A stretch of DNA of 64,000 nucleotides from assembly GCA_036852015.1 (NCBI GenBank), contig JAANDG010000263.1, positions 124,001-188,000 on the forward strand, in the 5' to 3' direction. Both the position numbers and the translations under genes were made by a program. Positions 28,101 through 37,000 of the stretch are shown in pieces (the stretch's first letter is position 1; the number at the start of each line of letters is the position of its first letter). The notes beneath the pieces were generated by a model. That model ran no database searches, was not told the origin of the DNA, and was given only the letters and a program-made list of their open reading frames with translations. Origin of the DNA: Pelodera strongyloides (Eukaryota; Nematoda; Chromadorea; Rhabditida; Rhabditidae).

Positions 28101-31100
28101 TGGATCTCGCAACGCGAACCTTCGAATCGTGGAGGGCATCTGAAACTACGATAGTTAAAGTTTGCATAATTAGGTTACGGTAATTGGATTACGGTAATCA
28201 CTTATATTTAATTAGGTTATAAGTACTTGCACTGCTTACGAATATTAATGTAAGCCAGCCACCATGGAGCTATTGTTTCAAAGTGCTCTAAGTACCATAC
28301 GAAACGCCAAACATAGCATTTCTTATTACGAACCAAGAATTTGCATAAATCTTCCCTTACGGCTTTGGGACATATTGTCAGAGGGCATGAACCCAGGTGC
28401 CCTTTATGGCCATAACACTCTCTTTCTTTCTCTTTCTCTCTCTCCCTCTCTCTCTGTGTCTATCTTTCTCTCTTTTTCCATCCAAATCTCATCAGATATT
28501 GATTGATTAGAAGGAAAGGTGTCAGTTATTCAATTCATAAACCCATCATCGTCCAGGAGGCGCCAATGGACAAGGAGACAAAGGTCGGCGATCACGCACT
28601 CTATCCCTTTAAAGATAGAGAGGGAGAGAGAGAGGGAGGGAGAGAGAGAGGAGAGGGAGAGAGAGAGGGAGAGAGAGGGAGGGAGAGAGAGGGAGAGAGA
28701 GGGAGAGAGAGACCAGCTGGTAGAATGGTGGCAAGTGGCAACTCTCACCAGGGGTGTGGGAAAGAAATAAGAAAACAATGAAATTGGAACATAAGCAAGT
28801 ATTAACAATAGTTTTTGCTTCAAAAGCGTGCGCCTGGTGTTTCAATACCAATACAGTGTTCAAAGTTGACTTTAATTTTCTTTTTTTGTAATTGGGACAT
28901 AATATTTAATATTCCTTCACGCAGCACAACTTCAAAAATGTCGTATACGGATTGGTACAAACCAATACTTTACTCTACTTTTCTTATTTTTATCGAGAAC
29001 AGTTCTACCATAAACACCAAATCCAAATCTGCATATTGCGTCCATTACCAAAAATTTTATCCCTCTCGGTGCTGTGGTGTAACTAACCACATACCATTAC
29101 ACGTATTTACGAGCGCGCCTTAGAGTTATGTATTTTTCCGAGTTGCACAACTTTGGCACACATATGGTTGCGGAATGGTGGGACGACAAAAAATCTACCA
29201 TAACTCATCGCGCATCCTATTTATTGGACAAGTGGTGTCTACGGTAGAAAAAGTGGGGAATAAGTAGTAGGAATGGAAAAAAAAAGCGAGAAAAGCAGCC
29301 ATATGGTACAATGGTGTTGAAGTGGTATTGGTTGTGGTTACAAATGTTGAGATTTAGTTACAATTATCATAAACTGTAGTCTGTAGCCCCACTTACGTAA
29401 CCCAGGGTCAACCAATATACATTCCAGCGCAAAAACAAGAAGATCTAAATTAAAATATTGTCCCACTTTTTCATTCCATTGCACTAATTTTCCCAGGATT
29501 CAGAAAGTTTTTCTTTAGAAACTAATAAATCAATCTTGCAAATTGCTGATCACATCTCTATTGAAACCGCAACGAGAATGACCGAATACAGTGCAGATAT
29601 GCAAATTTTCTTTTTTATTTTAAAGGTGTATCGCCTAGAGAAATTGGCCACGAAATTGCTGAATACTGAGAAAAATGGACAGTTACTTTAAATCATGGAA
29701 AAACGTTCATATCAGTATAAATATTTCCACAAACTACCGTATGAATAAAGTGCAACTGCAAATTAGCATATACCGACAAGTCGGCGAGGCAAAGCAAAAT
29801 AACTTATGCATGATGAATAATTTACCCAAAAAAAGTGGTGTTTCTCGGCATTTACAAGAACTTTTTTTGTACTTTCTTAATGCTTTACTCATATAAATGA
29901 GTCTTCCTATGCCTACACGGATAAAAATGAAGCAACCAAAAAATAAGAACTCATACAAAAATCATGGGATACACGGAAATTTATAAACTAAAAGTAATTT
30001 TTTTGTATTTAATTAATTTCTCGTGGAACTTAGGCATTAGTAAAGATAAATAAATTCAAATCTCCAAATTTAAGAAAAAAAATCAAAAAGATGCCGTCTT
30101 GGCAAGTTTGTATTTGGTGAAATAGAGCATGACAGAGATAGCTCGGAGGCAAAACTTTGGGGCGGCTTGGGCTTTGATACTGCTTTAGAACAAACATTAA
30201 CTCGCCGGGCAAGGGTAAAGTTTCTTGACACATATTATATTGTAGCTTATATCTTATTTATAAGGTCATAAGTAAATTAGGAACGTACAATTTAATTCAG
30301 TATTATACACTGTCTGCGATAAGCCCAAGCTAATGTCATTACAATATCACAGTTTACATAAAAAGCAGACTTTCTACCGTACACGTAGTACTATAATCTT
30401 CAAAACTTGAAAGAAACCGCTTTAAACGCTATTCCACCCAGGTAATCGCATAATTGATCGTGAAAGTTGCGTAACGCACGTTCAATTATACAAACCAATT
30501 AAGTAATTATGCCAAGTGACAACTTTAAGTAAACATTAAATTCTATGAAGGATACACAAATTAAATCAATTATTAAAAAAATGATTGGAAAAAAATTAGA
30601 ACACATAAAATGGTAGGTACCAAAAAGGTACCTTACAAATAAGTTGTATAAAATGGTACCTGCACCAATATGTAGCATTATGTCCGTATGTTGGCCCAGT
30701 ATGGCAAGTGCCACCATTTAGGCAACTGTATTCTTGGCACAGTCCTGAATTAAAAAGAATATTTATCAAATTGAAAATATATATTTTTTTTCTAGTTCAG
30801 CTAAACATTTTACTATCTCATAGCGCAATCTACTCTTTCTACAAACATGGTGTAAAAATCATGCTTTCTGTTGTAAAAATATGAATTATGAAAAAATATA
30901 ATAACATTTATGGAACTTCTCGTACTTTTGCCTATGCTAAACTAATTTCGAGAAAACATATACAAAAATAGAAAATACTGTAGTTCAGTTAATTAGACAT
31001 ACCGTATTGAATAGCGCAAAACGCAGTAATGAAACGTCTAAATAAAAATATCATACCTTCGAAGAATTCAGCACTCGCCACCGAGAATAAAATCAGTAAA

Positions 31101-31120
31101 ATCAGTTGAATCCTCTCCAT
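3128..31120 (-). CDS. lin-12/glp-1: Notch receptor (LIN-12/GLP-1 family), complete 37-exon gene
   Basis: A cell-surface receptor for DSL ligands. After ligand binding it is cut outside and inside the membrane, and its intracellular part joins the CSL protein LAG-1 to switch on target genes. The minus-strand model has 37 exons, 4,830 coding bases and 1,609 residues, with reading phase kept at every junction. Domain order is: signal peptide (1-18), 19 EGF-like repeats (about 23-780), three LNRs (796-916), heterodimerisation domain (917-1031) with RPKR at 988-991, membrane segment (1061-1081), RAM motif VWMPP (1094-1098), ankyrin repeats (1178-1432), and a Ser/Pro/Thr-rich tail. C. elegans LIN-12 and GLP-1 have fewer EGF repeats (13 and 10). 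Whether this is a lin-12 or glp-1 orthologue or a single ancestral-type gene cannot be told. Exon positions are in the block entries below. Confidence 0.95.
3845..5736 (-). CDS. lin-12/glp-1: Notch exons 29-35: ankyrin repeats
   Basis: Exons: 5583-5736, 5381-5457, 4982-5101, 4736-4861, 4340-4456, 4066-4194, 3845-3967. They encode about residues 1178-1459, with around seven ankyrin repeats that bind CSL and Mastermind. Recognisable helices include [48 protein letters not shown] and [12 protein letters not shown]. Repeat boundaries follow exon boundaries closely and most introns here are in phase 0. The last exon ends in a basic [10 protein letters not shown] segment, possibly a nuclear-localisation element. 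Confidence 0.93.
4891..4959. repeat. (CT)n array
   Basis: CT-rich microsatellite in the Notch intron between exons 31 and 32. Confidence 0.9.
6112..7082 (-). CDS. lin-12/glp-1: Notch exons 26-28: transmembrane segment and RAM region
   Basis: Exons: 6869-7082, 6439-6572, 6112-6201. The first encodes the juxtamembrane stalk, a 21-residue hydrophobic segment (about 1061-1081) with an internal Gly-Val pair typical of gamma-secretase S3 sites, and the stop-transfer sequence QQRRKRK. Twelve residues on is VWMPP, the hydrophobic-W-x-P motif of the RAM domain that binds the beta-trefoil of CSL/LAG-1. The next two exons link RAM to the ankyrin repeats and contain a basic KRAR cluster. Confidence 0.92.
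6331..6405 (-). repeat. tRNA-derived element in a Notch intron
   Basis: On the minus strand it reads GTGTAGTGGTTAGC (A-box-like) and then TGTTCGATTCC (B-box-like) about 38 bases on. The spacing is that of a tRNA promoter, and the outer arms do not form a good acceptor stem. It lies directly downstream of the exon 27 donor (6439). Confidence 0.5.
7083..8076. other. Notch intron 25 (about 1 kb)
   Basis: Separates the heterodimerisation exons from the transmembrane exon. A plus-strand open frame (7362-7742) has no recognisable motif and is taken as chance. A B-box-like TTCGAACTC near 7348 may be a trace of a tRNA-derived repeat. Confidence 0.45.
8077..8795 (-). CDS. lin-12/glp-1: Notch exons 23-25: heterodimerisation (NOD/NODP) domain
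   Basis: Exons: 8682-8795, 8428-8508, 8077-8226. They encode the heterodimerisation domain, residues 917-1031. The first exon reads [12 protein letters not shown], matching the NOD strand; the last holds [13 protein letters not shown], matching the NODP strand that carries the S2 site. Between them is FYRPKRS, an R-X-K-R furin-type site (988-991) where the S1 cleavage of Notch receptors falls. The 3' splice site of exon 25 (TCTTTAAG) is less ideal than the others, but the phase is right. Confidence 0.9.
9055..10100 (-). CDS. lin-12/glp-1: Notch exons 19-22: three Lin-12/Notch repeats
   Basis: Exons: 9966-10100, 9813-9867, 9323-9411, 9055-9151. They encode LNR-A, -B and -C (about residues 796-916), the calcium-binding modules that cover the S2 cleavage site until ligand pulls them away. 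Each shows the LNR cysteine pattern with the acidic core: YDGGDC in A, FDGFDC in B, FDGGDC in C. LNR-B has F in place of the second glycine of the core. All three are complete, so the negative regulatory region looks functional. Confidence 0.93.
9584..9755. mobile_element. MITE family B copy 1
   Basis: Left end TTAAAGCGAAATACTGGCCG then TTTTTGAAACGTGTCG; the core has ATGCAGCATATGCAAATGA and a CGAG-rich AT segment; the right end (TTTCAAAAAGCCGGTATT) is eroded. It lies in the Notch intron between LNR exons 20 and 21. Confidence 0.8.
10491..30744 (-). CDS. lin-12/glp-1: Notch exons 2-18: 19 EGF-like repeats
   Basis: Exons: 30660-30744, 28021-28139, 25269-25406, 21753-21934, 20132-20306, 18680-18809, 16392-16492, 16174-16254, 15824-15969, 15341-15600, 14974-15136, 14743-14849, 14511-14640, 14110-14245, 12471-12552, 12156-12302, 10491-10616. 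They encode the ligand-binding stalk as 19 six-cysteine EGF units. Several carry calcium-binding starts (DVDEC in EGF7, DIDEC in EGF10, DVDEC in EGF16, NIDDC in EGF18). Many have the O-fucose consensus C2-x4-S/T-C3 (for example CLNGGTC). Between EGF11 and EGF12 lies an unusual linker of about 25 residues without cysteines, followed by an atypical EGF12 (CHSGAC...). Introns in this part are far longer than in the intracellular part. Confidence 0.92.
10617..12155. other. Notch intron 17 (1.5 kb)
   Basis: Contains palindromic MITE A1 (11382-11552) and a GC-rich block at about 11020-11170 that stands out from the AT-rich surroundings. A CGTGGGAA word (CSL-type) is at 11184-11191. No exon is supported. 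Confidence 0.45.
11382..11552. mobile_element. Palindromic MITE, family A copy 1
   Basis: An almost perfect inverted repeat: TTAAAGCGAAATGCTAGCCC at the left is mirrored by GGCTGGCATTTCGCTTTAA at the right, and the arms continue through CATATGATAAGCAAATCC nearly to the centre. The ends carry TTAA, which suggests TTAA target duplication. Non-autonomous, no coding capacity. Confidence 0.88.
12585..12767. mobile_element. MITE family B copy 2
   Basis: Inverted relative to copy 1 in its core. The ends are GAAAGCGAAATACCGGTCAG and CCGGCCGGTATTTCACTTTAA, with GTTTTTGAAACGCATCG next to the left end and GCGTTTCAAAAACC next to the right end. Confidence 0.85.
13143..13562. mobile_element. MITE family E, about 420 bp, long terminal inverted repeats
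   Basis: TTAAAGGAGGAGGCTCGCG and the next ~35 bases (GAATGAAGTGCTC, TTTCCTTTTATCGA) are mirrored at 13507-13562, giving inverted repeats of about 55 bp. TTAA stands at both ends. The centre is AT-rich with no coding frame. Confidence 0.85.
13932..14060. mobile_element. MITE family C copy in Notch intron 15
   Basis: Ends TTAAAGCGGCTCGGCACACG and CACACGCCATGCTGCTTTAA, an imperfect terminal inverted repeat with TTAA at both sides. Confidence 0.65.
14921..14956. repeat. (GA)n array
   Basis: Short GA microsatellite between Notch exons 12 and 13; on the coding strand it is a CT tract after the exon 12 donor. Confidence 0.9.
16823..16852. repeat. (TA)n microsatellite
   Basis: Fifteen TA units in a row, beside the tandem repeat in Notch intron 7. 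Confidence 0.95.
16935..18130. repeat. Tandem repeat of about 150-250 bp units in Notch intron 7
   Basis: About six degenerate units start near 16944, 17196, 17415, 17636, 17863 and 18017. Each begins with an ACACGGG-GATAGAACTTAG-like segment, then CTATATTCCTCCTAAATTG, then CGCAATGTTTCGC and GCTATATAAGTTAG, and closes with TTTTGAAACC. Spacing is about 252, 219, 221, 227 and 154 bp. The last units have lost the TATATAAG core. It is a diverged minisatellite inside an intron, flanked upstream by a (TA)n run (16823-16852). Confidence 0.85.
19469..19652. mobile_element. MITE family B copy 3
   Basis: Ends TTAAAGCAAAACACCTGCCG and GGGCTGGTATTTCGCTTTAA; the core contains ATGCATCATATGCAAATGAG. It lies in Notch intron 6. 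Confidence 0.85.
19955..20030. repeat. (GA)n array
   Basis: GA microsatellite with interspersed CA in Notch intron 6, about 100 bp from exon 6. Confidence 0.9.
21059..21083. repeat. (CT)n array
   Basis: Short CT microsatellite in Notch intron 5. The rest of that intron (20307-21752) shows nothing recognisable. Confidence 0.9.
22041..22217. repeat. Facing CT (22041-22086) and GA (22139-22217) arrays
   Basis: A CT tract followed ~50 bp later by a GA tract, so the two can pair with each other as a long inverted repeat. In Notch intron 4. Confidence 0.9.
23213..23247. repeat. (GA)n array
   Basis: Short GA microsatellite in Notch intron 4. Confidence 0.9.
23328..23383. mobile_element. Short MITE family C remnant
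   Basis: TTAAAGCTGTACGGCACGTGG is followed after a few bases by CCACGTGTAGCATCTCTTTAA, a 56 bp hairpin-like palindrome with TTAA ends, probably an internally deleted copy. Confidence 0.65.
23768..23840 (+). repeat. tRNA-derived element in Notch intron 4
   Basis: The plus strand has GTGGGAGAGTGGTAAAGTGG (A-box-like) and GGGTTCGATCCCGG (strong B box with a paired T stem). It could be a SINE head or a diverged tRNA gene; the D and acceptor arms do not fold convincingly. Confidence 0.45.
24783..25132. repeat. GA array (24783-24883) facing a CT array (25055-25132)
   Basis: A GA-rich microsatellite with TAGAGAGAA interruptions, then a CT array ~170 bp on, in inverted orientation. The second lies ~140 bp from Notch exon 4. 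Confidence 0.9.
26745..26839. mobile_element. MITE family A copy 2 (one arm)
   Basis: Starts TTAAAGCGGTGGACG and ends with the family A right arm GGGGCTAGCATTTCGCTTTAA. The left arm is mostly lost. It shares the core ATACATAGGATTTGCTTATC with copy 1. Confidence 0.8.
27866..28002. mobile_element. MITE family A copy 3
   Basis: Both arms are present (TTAAAGCGAAATGCTAGCCC ... GGGGCTAGCATTTCGCTTTAA) with a shortened centre in which the CATATGCAAATTTTCC block is repeated. It sits just inside the Notch exon 3 donor. Confidence 0.85.
28140..30659. other. Notch intron 2 (2.5 kb)
   Basis: Apart from a CT array (28417-28475) and a GA array (28612-28713) in inverted orientation, no repeat family or coding motif is recognised. 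The sequence is AT-rich with scattered TACCGTA words. Confidence 0.5.
28417..28713. repeat. CT array (28417-28475) facing a GA array (28612-28713)
   Basis: A third facing pair of pyrimidine and purine tracts, in Notch intron 2. The long open frames over the GA tract are low-complexity artefacts. Confidence 0.9.
31057..31120 (-). CDS. lin-12/glp-1: Notch exon 1: start codon and signal peptide
   Basis: The ATG is at 31118-31120. It opens [17 protein letters not shown], a short basic start followed by a hydrophobic stretch and a small-residue cleavage site (likely after A17 or nearby). The exon ends in phase 1 at a GTATGA donor and joins exon 2 at 30744, where the first EGF-like cysteine follows within three residues. 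No in-frame upstream ATG was seen. The fit of signal peptide plus phase makes this the likely true start. Confidence 0.85.
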
Positions 31121-31170
31121 TATTAATTATTAATAAATTAATTAGCAATACTAATTAGCAGGACGACATT

Positions 31171-31217
31171 CGCGAACACAAAATTAGTAGAAATAATTGA
31201 TATAATTTGTGTTCGCG
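31171..31217. promoter_or_regulatory. Near-perfect inverted repeat just upstream of the Notch ATG
   Basis: CGCGAACACAAA (31171-31182) is mirrored by TTTGTGTTCGCG (31206-31217) with further partial pairing inside, about 50-100 bp upstream of the Notch start codon. It could be a hairpin in the 5' leader, a palindromic factor site or a tiny MITE. The sequence shows only the symmetry. Confidence 0.45.
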
Positions 31218-34010
31218 TCACTGAAATAGAGATTTAAACTAATAATATAAAATACACAAAAATATAAAAAAAAAATAACAAACATAAAATAAGTCATTAG
31301 AATGAACATAGATACGTTTGGGTAGACAAAGTACATAAATGAAACATAACCTGCCAAAAGTACACACGCCCTAATTTGCAATCAATGTTTACAATCTGGT
31401 ATTTTAACCCCAAGTTATATATACATTCGGCAAGGCCTTATAAATGAATCATGATAAGGTTTACCCGTATCACCCGAGGTGATATATAAATCGTGGGCAA
31501 TTGACCGTATCTCGGCAAAAGGGCGGGAACTCCGAAAAAGAACCCCAAAAAGAGAGGGACGGGCCCGCTCCGCTCAAGGCATACATCGTCGTTACGATAT
31601 GAACTGCGAATGAGGCAGGGGGCGGGTCTCCGGAGGTGTCTCATATGTCTGGTGTCTCTCAACGAATACAGTATGGAACCTGATCTCTAGAAATACTTGT
31701 GACTGGTGTCTCCCCAGTAAAGCAGTACAGAACCTGATCTCTAGTCACAACAATATCTAAGTTCTCTAAGGAAATCACGAAATAAATGATTCACTTTTTC
31801 GTCTGGGTCCTGAAGGATGCGTGAAAATAGTTATATATGCAAATTCAGTGAAATTAGAATATGGATTTAGTAAAGTGGTATGGTGCGTGGTTTGTGGAGC
31901 ATAACCGGACAAACTGCATTCATGTACCAAGTATTATATCTAAAAAGTGCCGGAAATACAAGGACGGGCTCAGAAAGTTGCAAATACTACATGCAAATGA
32001 ACAACGAGCACTGCCGCTTTAAACTTTTCGAAGGGGACCAAATTAGCATATAATTATGGAAGTTACCAATATATCACAGGGTTCTAATCACTTGACAGCA
32101 GCGAAATAGTGGACTTCAAAAACTGATTAACTGTTAATTGATAATATCGAAAGTTTCACCGAAAACCAGATTTCCCTCAAAAATTCGCACCTTAAATGAG
32201 ACAATAAAATCTCAGATTCGCTCCCTTTAATTGGAAGCAATTCAAAGAAAATTTATGACCTCAAGAATCCTGAAGCTTACTGTAGGTAGGTCCTAGCTTA
32301 GCTTGCAGAGTTTGAGAAAAAAAAACAGTTTATCATCTTAGTACTAAAAAAATACTGTAATTCGGAACATACTTTATGAATAGAAGTGTCACAAACTTTA
32401 TTTTTATTGCAAGCACAATGGATGAAGTTCAAAAAGGTAAATCATCTTTGGGCACTTCAGCATGGGTGTAGATCAAATACAACAAACAAAAAAGCAAACA
32501 AAGATACGTTTTTCTCTTTAAATAAATCGATAAATAATTTTTGCCAGATTAATAAAGATTTTAAAAGTTGTGGAATTCAGACCAAATTAAAAATTCCCAC
32601 GCACATTATGCAAATTTTAACCAACTACGGTGTCAACTGTCAACCTTGCCAAGTTTTCGAAATAAATTAAAAGTTTAGTCTGTTTATTTTCCAGTAAAAG
32701 TTGACAGCATTGACAAAAAAAGGAAGTAACTATTTCTAATTCATCTCAATAAAACAGTATGCTACAGGAGATCATCCTCAAATTAGCATAAACACTTGTA
32801 GGTTAATGATGTATCAATTACCATACAACCACCTTGTCCAATAATACGATCTGCCAAGAATCAATCAAAAAGAATTAGCAGATGTCACTGGGAATTGCAC
32901 ATAACCAACGGCAAAGTTTGACGCAGATGTACTACTAGGTATATCCTCTGTTAGATTCTAGCGTAACCAAATTATATGGAACGTTTTGTAAGTACGTAGA
33001 CACCTGTAAAATACCTGTATGATTCTTTTGGGTTTAAAAAAATTTCGACATTTAGTGCCTAGTCATTTCGTATAGTTCTAGTTTGCGGTTTCTATAAAAA
33101 GTGCCGGACGCGAAAAGAAGTTACAACAAAAAGATGGACAGTCTGATGGAAATCCAAGTTTCGAAGTTAACCAGTGGTTGCAGCAATTGCTGACTAAATA
33201 TACTGTTCAAGGCTCACGTTAAACTTGACACGGACTCTTATAATAATGTATTACGCACAAAGACAATGAAAGAAAGCAATGTAACGTGTAGTTTGTGTTA
33301 TAAAATACACATAATAAAAAAACATAATTAAGCAGTAGTAAAATAAGTCTCAACAAGCAAATTGGAAGTAAATAACAAGAAATTCGTAGCATTTTGTTGA
33401 ATCATAACTTTTAATTTAGTACAGAAAACTTTTTAGGTCGGAGTACTACACTGTCTGATGATTTGGGAATCAAAGCGAGTTGAGGAAAACGAAACTCAAT
33501 TTTCAGCTCATTCCTGTAATTTATTCCTGGTTTTTTTTTATGTAACTATATTTTTTTATTTTTTTTTATCGTAGACAACTTTTAAATGTAAGGTTTTCAA
33601 TATCAATGTGTTGACCTACTCAATAAATATTGCTTAGATCGCCTTTTATGGCGTTAGAACTAAGGGCGACACGCGACCTGTTGAGCAACAAATTAGTATG
33701 ATAAGGATCTTCTTAGGAAAACATTTGGACGACCCGAGCAAACAATTAGCACCGTACTAAGGTGGTGCGGCACGCGTTCTGAAACAAATCGGCATTTGTA
33801 CTTTGTGACCTACCGCACGGATTAGGCATGACAGATTTGTAACATGTGGTGGAGGTTTTTTTTATAGAAAAGTACTTTGCTAACTTGGTATTCGGCAAAA
33901 AAGGTTGCATAAACAGTTTGGAAATAGAAATTTGCAGCATGATAAAGTTAAATTGGTCACTGGAGGGTCCGGGTTCGGAATTGAACCCCTGTTGTATGTA
34001 CTTCCTGCAG
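31218..34010. other. Divergent intergenic region between Notch and the receptor-like gene
   Basis: AT-rich. It holds a TTTAAA-ended element (31868-32024) and a GC-richer stretch around 31500-31640. A TTCCCACG at 32594-32601 (CGTGGGAA on the other strand) matches the CSL/LAG-1 site consensus. The missing 5' exon(s) of the plus-strand gene may lie here, but none could be supported; an open frame from 33846 runs in phase into the 34011 exon without looking like a signal peptide. Confidence 0.4.
31868..32024. mobile_element. MITE family C copy upstream of Notch
   Basis: Begins TAGTAAAGTGGTATGGTGCG and ends GCACTGCCGCTTTAA; the left end is mutated. It lies in the divergent region about 750 bp upstream of the Notch start. 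Confidence 0.5.
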
Positions 34011-37000
34011 ACTGTCGACGTTAGAGTTGGACGAAAACTTCGGCGTCGGGAATATCGTTGGTAAATAGTTGACTGGTCGAAAACTTCTACTTTATCTTCT
34101 GATCACGGAGTCGTAGAACAACTAGGTGCAAGGTTTCCATTCCAGAATTCCGTTTCTAGTCGGCTACGAGTTGAATTTGAATGACCAACATGCTTCACTA
34201 ACATTTTATGCTAATTTTGAATGCATTTGATGTAAATTGGTTTCTTTCAACCTAATCTCAACTATTTTTCCAGCGATGCATTTTCCTTCTGTATGGCAAA
34301 TTCTGGTGAATATTTTCATTGCAAAAAGCGCAACAGAAAAGACACCTTTGAACTTAACTGCACTTGTAACCGGTAAGCTTATTGGATTTTTCAATAACTA
34401 CTCTGGTCCTCAGGCGCGCAGCACGGACATGCGAATCCGCGTCTGTGGGAAAAGACTGTAAATTTGCTTTGAAAAACTCGAGACAGAGAGAACACTAGCC
34501 CCGCCCTCTTTTCTGCGTTTCCGCCTTTCCCATGTCAAAAAGGCATCTCTTTCCGGCGGGCGCGGATTCCTATGTCCGCGCTGCGCTCCTGAGCAGGTAG
34601 TAGCCTTAGTCCCTTCGACTTCGAACATTCAAACTGTTCACGTTGGAGTTGTGTATGCTCCCCAGTACCTGAACGTGTGCTGCACGTCATACGTTTCTCA
34701 CAGAAGGCAGCCGAAATGTGTTTTCTCGTTGTCAGTATGTTCACAGATAAAAGTTGATTTCATGGCAAATATCTTCACTGTACCACTCATTGAGTACATG
34801 TGTCACTCTACAACTAGTACTGCTACACCTTATGATGCAGCTGCATGGTACCGACTAATGGGTCTGGGTGGTACGGCGATTTACGAGCACAAAGCTTAGA
34901 CTGTCAAAGTTTCGAATCCTGTATGCTTGTATTGAGCCATCCTTGAATACACTCCTGAAGTGTAAAATATACTATCATTAATTATTAATTATAAGCTTAC
35001 ACATATATGGCCTAACCTTCAGGTAATTGTAATCTTGACGGTTGCAAGAGCGAAGTTATCAGCGCATGTGAATTGAGCGGGCAACACTGTAATGATGCGT
35101 TACAAAAAGCAGTTGGACACTTGATGAGCGAACAGCGAAATGTGGTTTATATTAAATTTTTATTGCTTATTCTGTAACAATAAAGCGGTAGCATGAATGA
35201 GCTTTTCAAAAACCGGTTCAAAAACCGGTTCACAAGATCTATACTGTATACATTAGATTACATTTTAGATTGCCTATCTGGTATAATCACATCTACATAC
35301 GGATTGCCAGTCAGAATCGCATATTTTACACAGAGACACCAGTCATATCAAAAAGCAAAACATGAATGTTTTAGAAAGTAAATCAATAATAGATCAGACA
35401 AAATAATTTTTAGAAGTACGCATCTCGGTCCTTTGATGTTCTTTTGGAATTATTATGTGGTGGCAAGTTACAAATCACTAAAGCTACATATAAACGAATG
35501 TGCAATTGTGCTACGGTAGGTAATTATCCTTTTAGATAATTAGATTATTTACTGAATTCTTGTCACAGGTGTAGAGCAGAGATCACATACCGGTAATGCA
35601 AATGCTAAAGGAATCTTTGGTCATTGGTATCGATAAGAAGCTAGTTACCGTAGCTTATCGGATCTGTTAACTATAATTCTATCAAGATTCCATGAATCTG
35701 GAGATGTGAAACCTCTAAGATACCGTAATATGCATGTAGGGGTGATTTATAAAGTATCCTTAAGCTACCGTACTACCGTACTGCTAAATATAGGTTTAAT
35801 TAATAATTACATTCCAGCAAGGCCTCTCGAAACATTCACTTCTTCCTCGATCCGTATGCCTTTTCTACCGTAGGAATGACAGTTCGATCAGGCAACTAAC
35901 CATGGGTCAGGATGTTGCGCCAGTTTATAAGAGCTGTCTGGTAAGAATTATACTCCAATGTTTATACATAATTAACTACTTCATTGAAGAAAAAATGGAA
36001 CCTAGCAAGCCTACACAGCACACTAAGTCTGGTTTTTTAATATGACTGGATGTGGTTTTCATGGTAATATACTCTGGGATCCTTCTCTTTTTGTAAATAA
36101 TTTTGTGTTCTGCGTACTACCTTACCTAAGGTATCTAAGGTAAGGTAAGGTAAGGTTCCCTTTCCCTACTTTTAAGTACATTTTTAGAGTATGCTCGAAG
36201 CATGTACGCGTCATTCCAACTGTGTAATATCCAGAGGAATCAATTATAAGTCGTTCGAGCAATCATGTCAGGAAATCGATATGAAGTGCCATAGAAATAT
36301 GCTGATGTGAGTATTCTGGCACCGGCCAGTTTTTGCAACGCATCGTGGACAGCTGATTTATTACGTATTTATGCAAAGTTGCTCGAATTTAGCTCGAATT
36401 TTTATTCTAATTTTTATTCATTTGCATAAGCTGCGTAAGAATGCTGGTGTCCACGATATTTTCAAAAACCGGCAAGTATTTCGCTTTAAAGCGTTTCCAA
36501 TTGCACTTTCTCTTCCATGAAAATCCCAGCTTTAGCTACATCGTCCAATTCTTCCCAGCCAATTGCTGAACAATTGTTTTTTTTTTACTTTCTCATAATT
36601 GACCTTCAATTCAAACAAAAATAAGTAAGTAAAAGACTATAAATCATTCAGGAACTGCTCCGATACTGAATGGGACGGGATGTGTCAGAGGTTGTCAGAC
36701 GTCTTTCAACATTCCGAAGTCGCCACTGTAGGGTTGGTAGAACAACTGAAGCCAATGGTGGACGATTGCCAGCGACGAGAGTAGGTGAAACGTGAAACTA
36801 CAACTTTTTGCACATTCTGCAATGAGAAAGTAAGCGCGGCTAAAAAAACGGTGCGCGGCTCAAAAAACGGCGAGCGGCTCAAAAAAACGGTGCGCGCCAT
36901 GAAGACGACGCTCGCGTTAGTCTTTTTCGGAAAGTGTTTGTATGTCAGTGTTGCTAATACAGAATACAGCTTCAACTTATCAAAAGAAAAAAATATTTTC

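Noticed and set aside
28503..28863. Several overlapping open frames rich in E/R/G or S/L
   Set aside because: All are translations of the GA/CT arrays, which are open in several frames. Low complexity, no start context or splice sites.
32386..32670. A plus-strand frame with several cysteines upstream of the receptor-like gene, considered as its 5' exon
   Set aside because: Splice sites and phase could not be linked to the 34011 exon, and it has no signal peptide.
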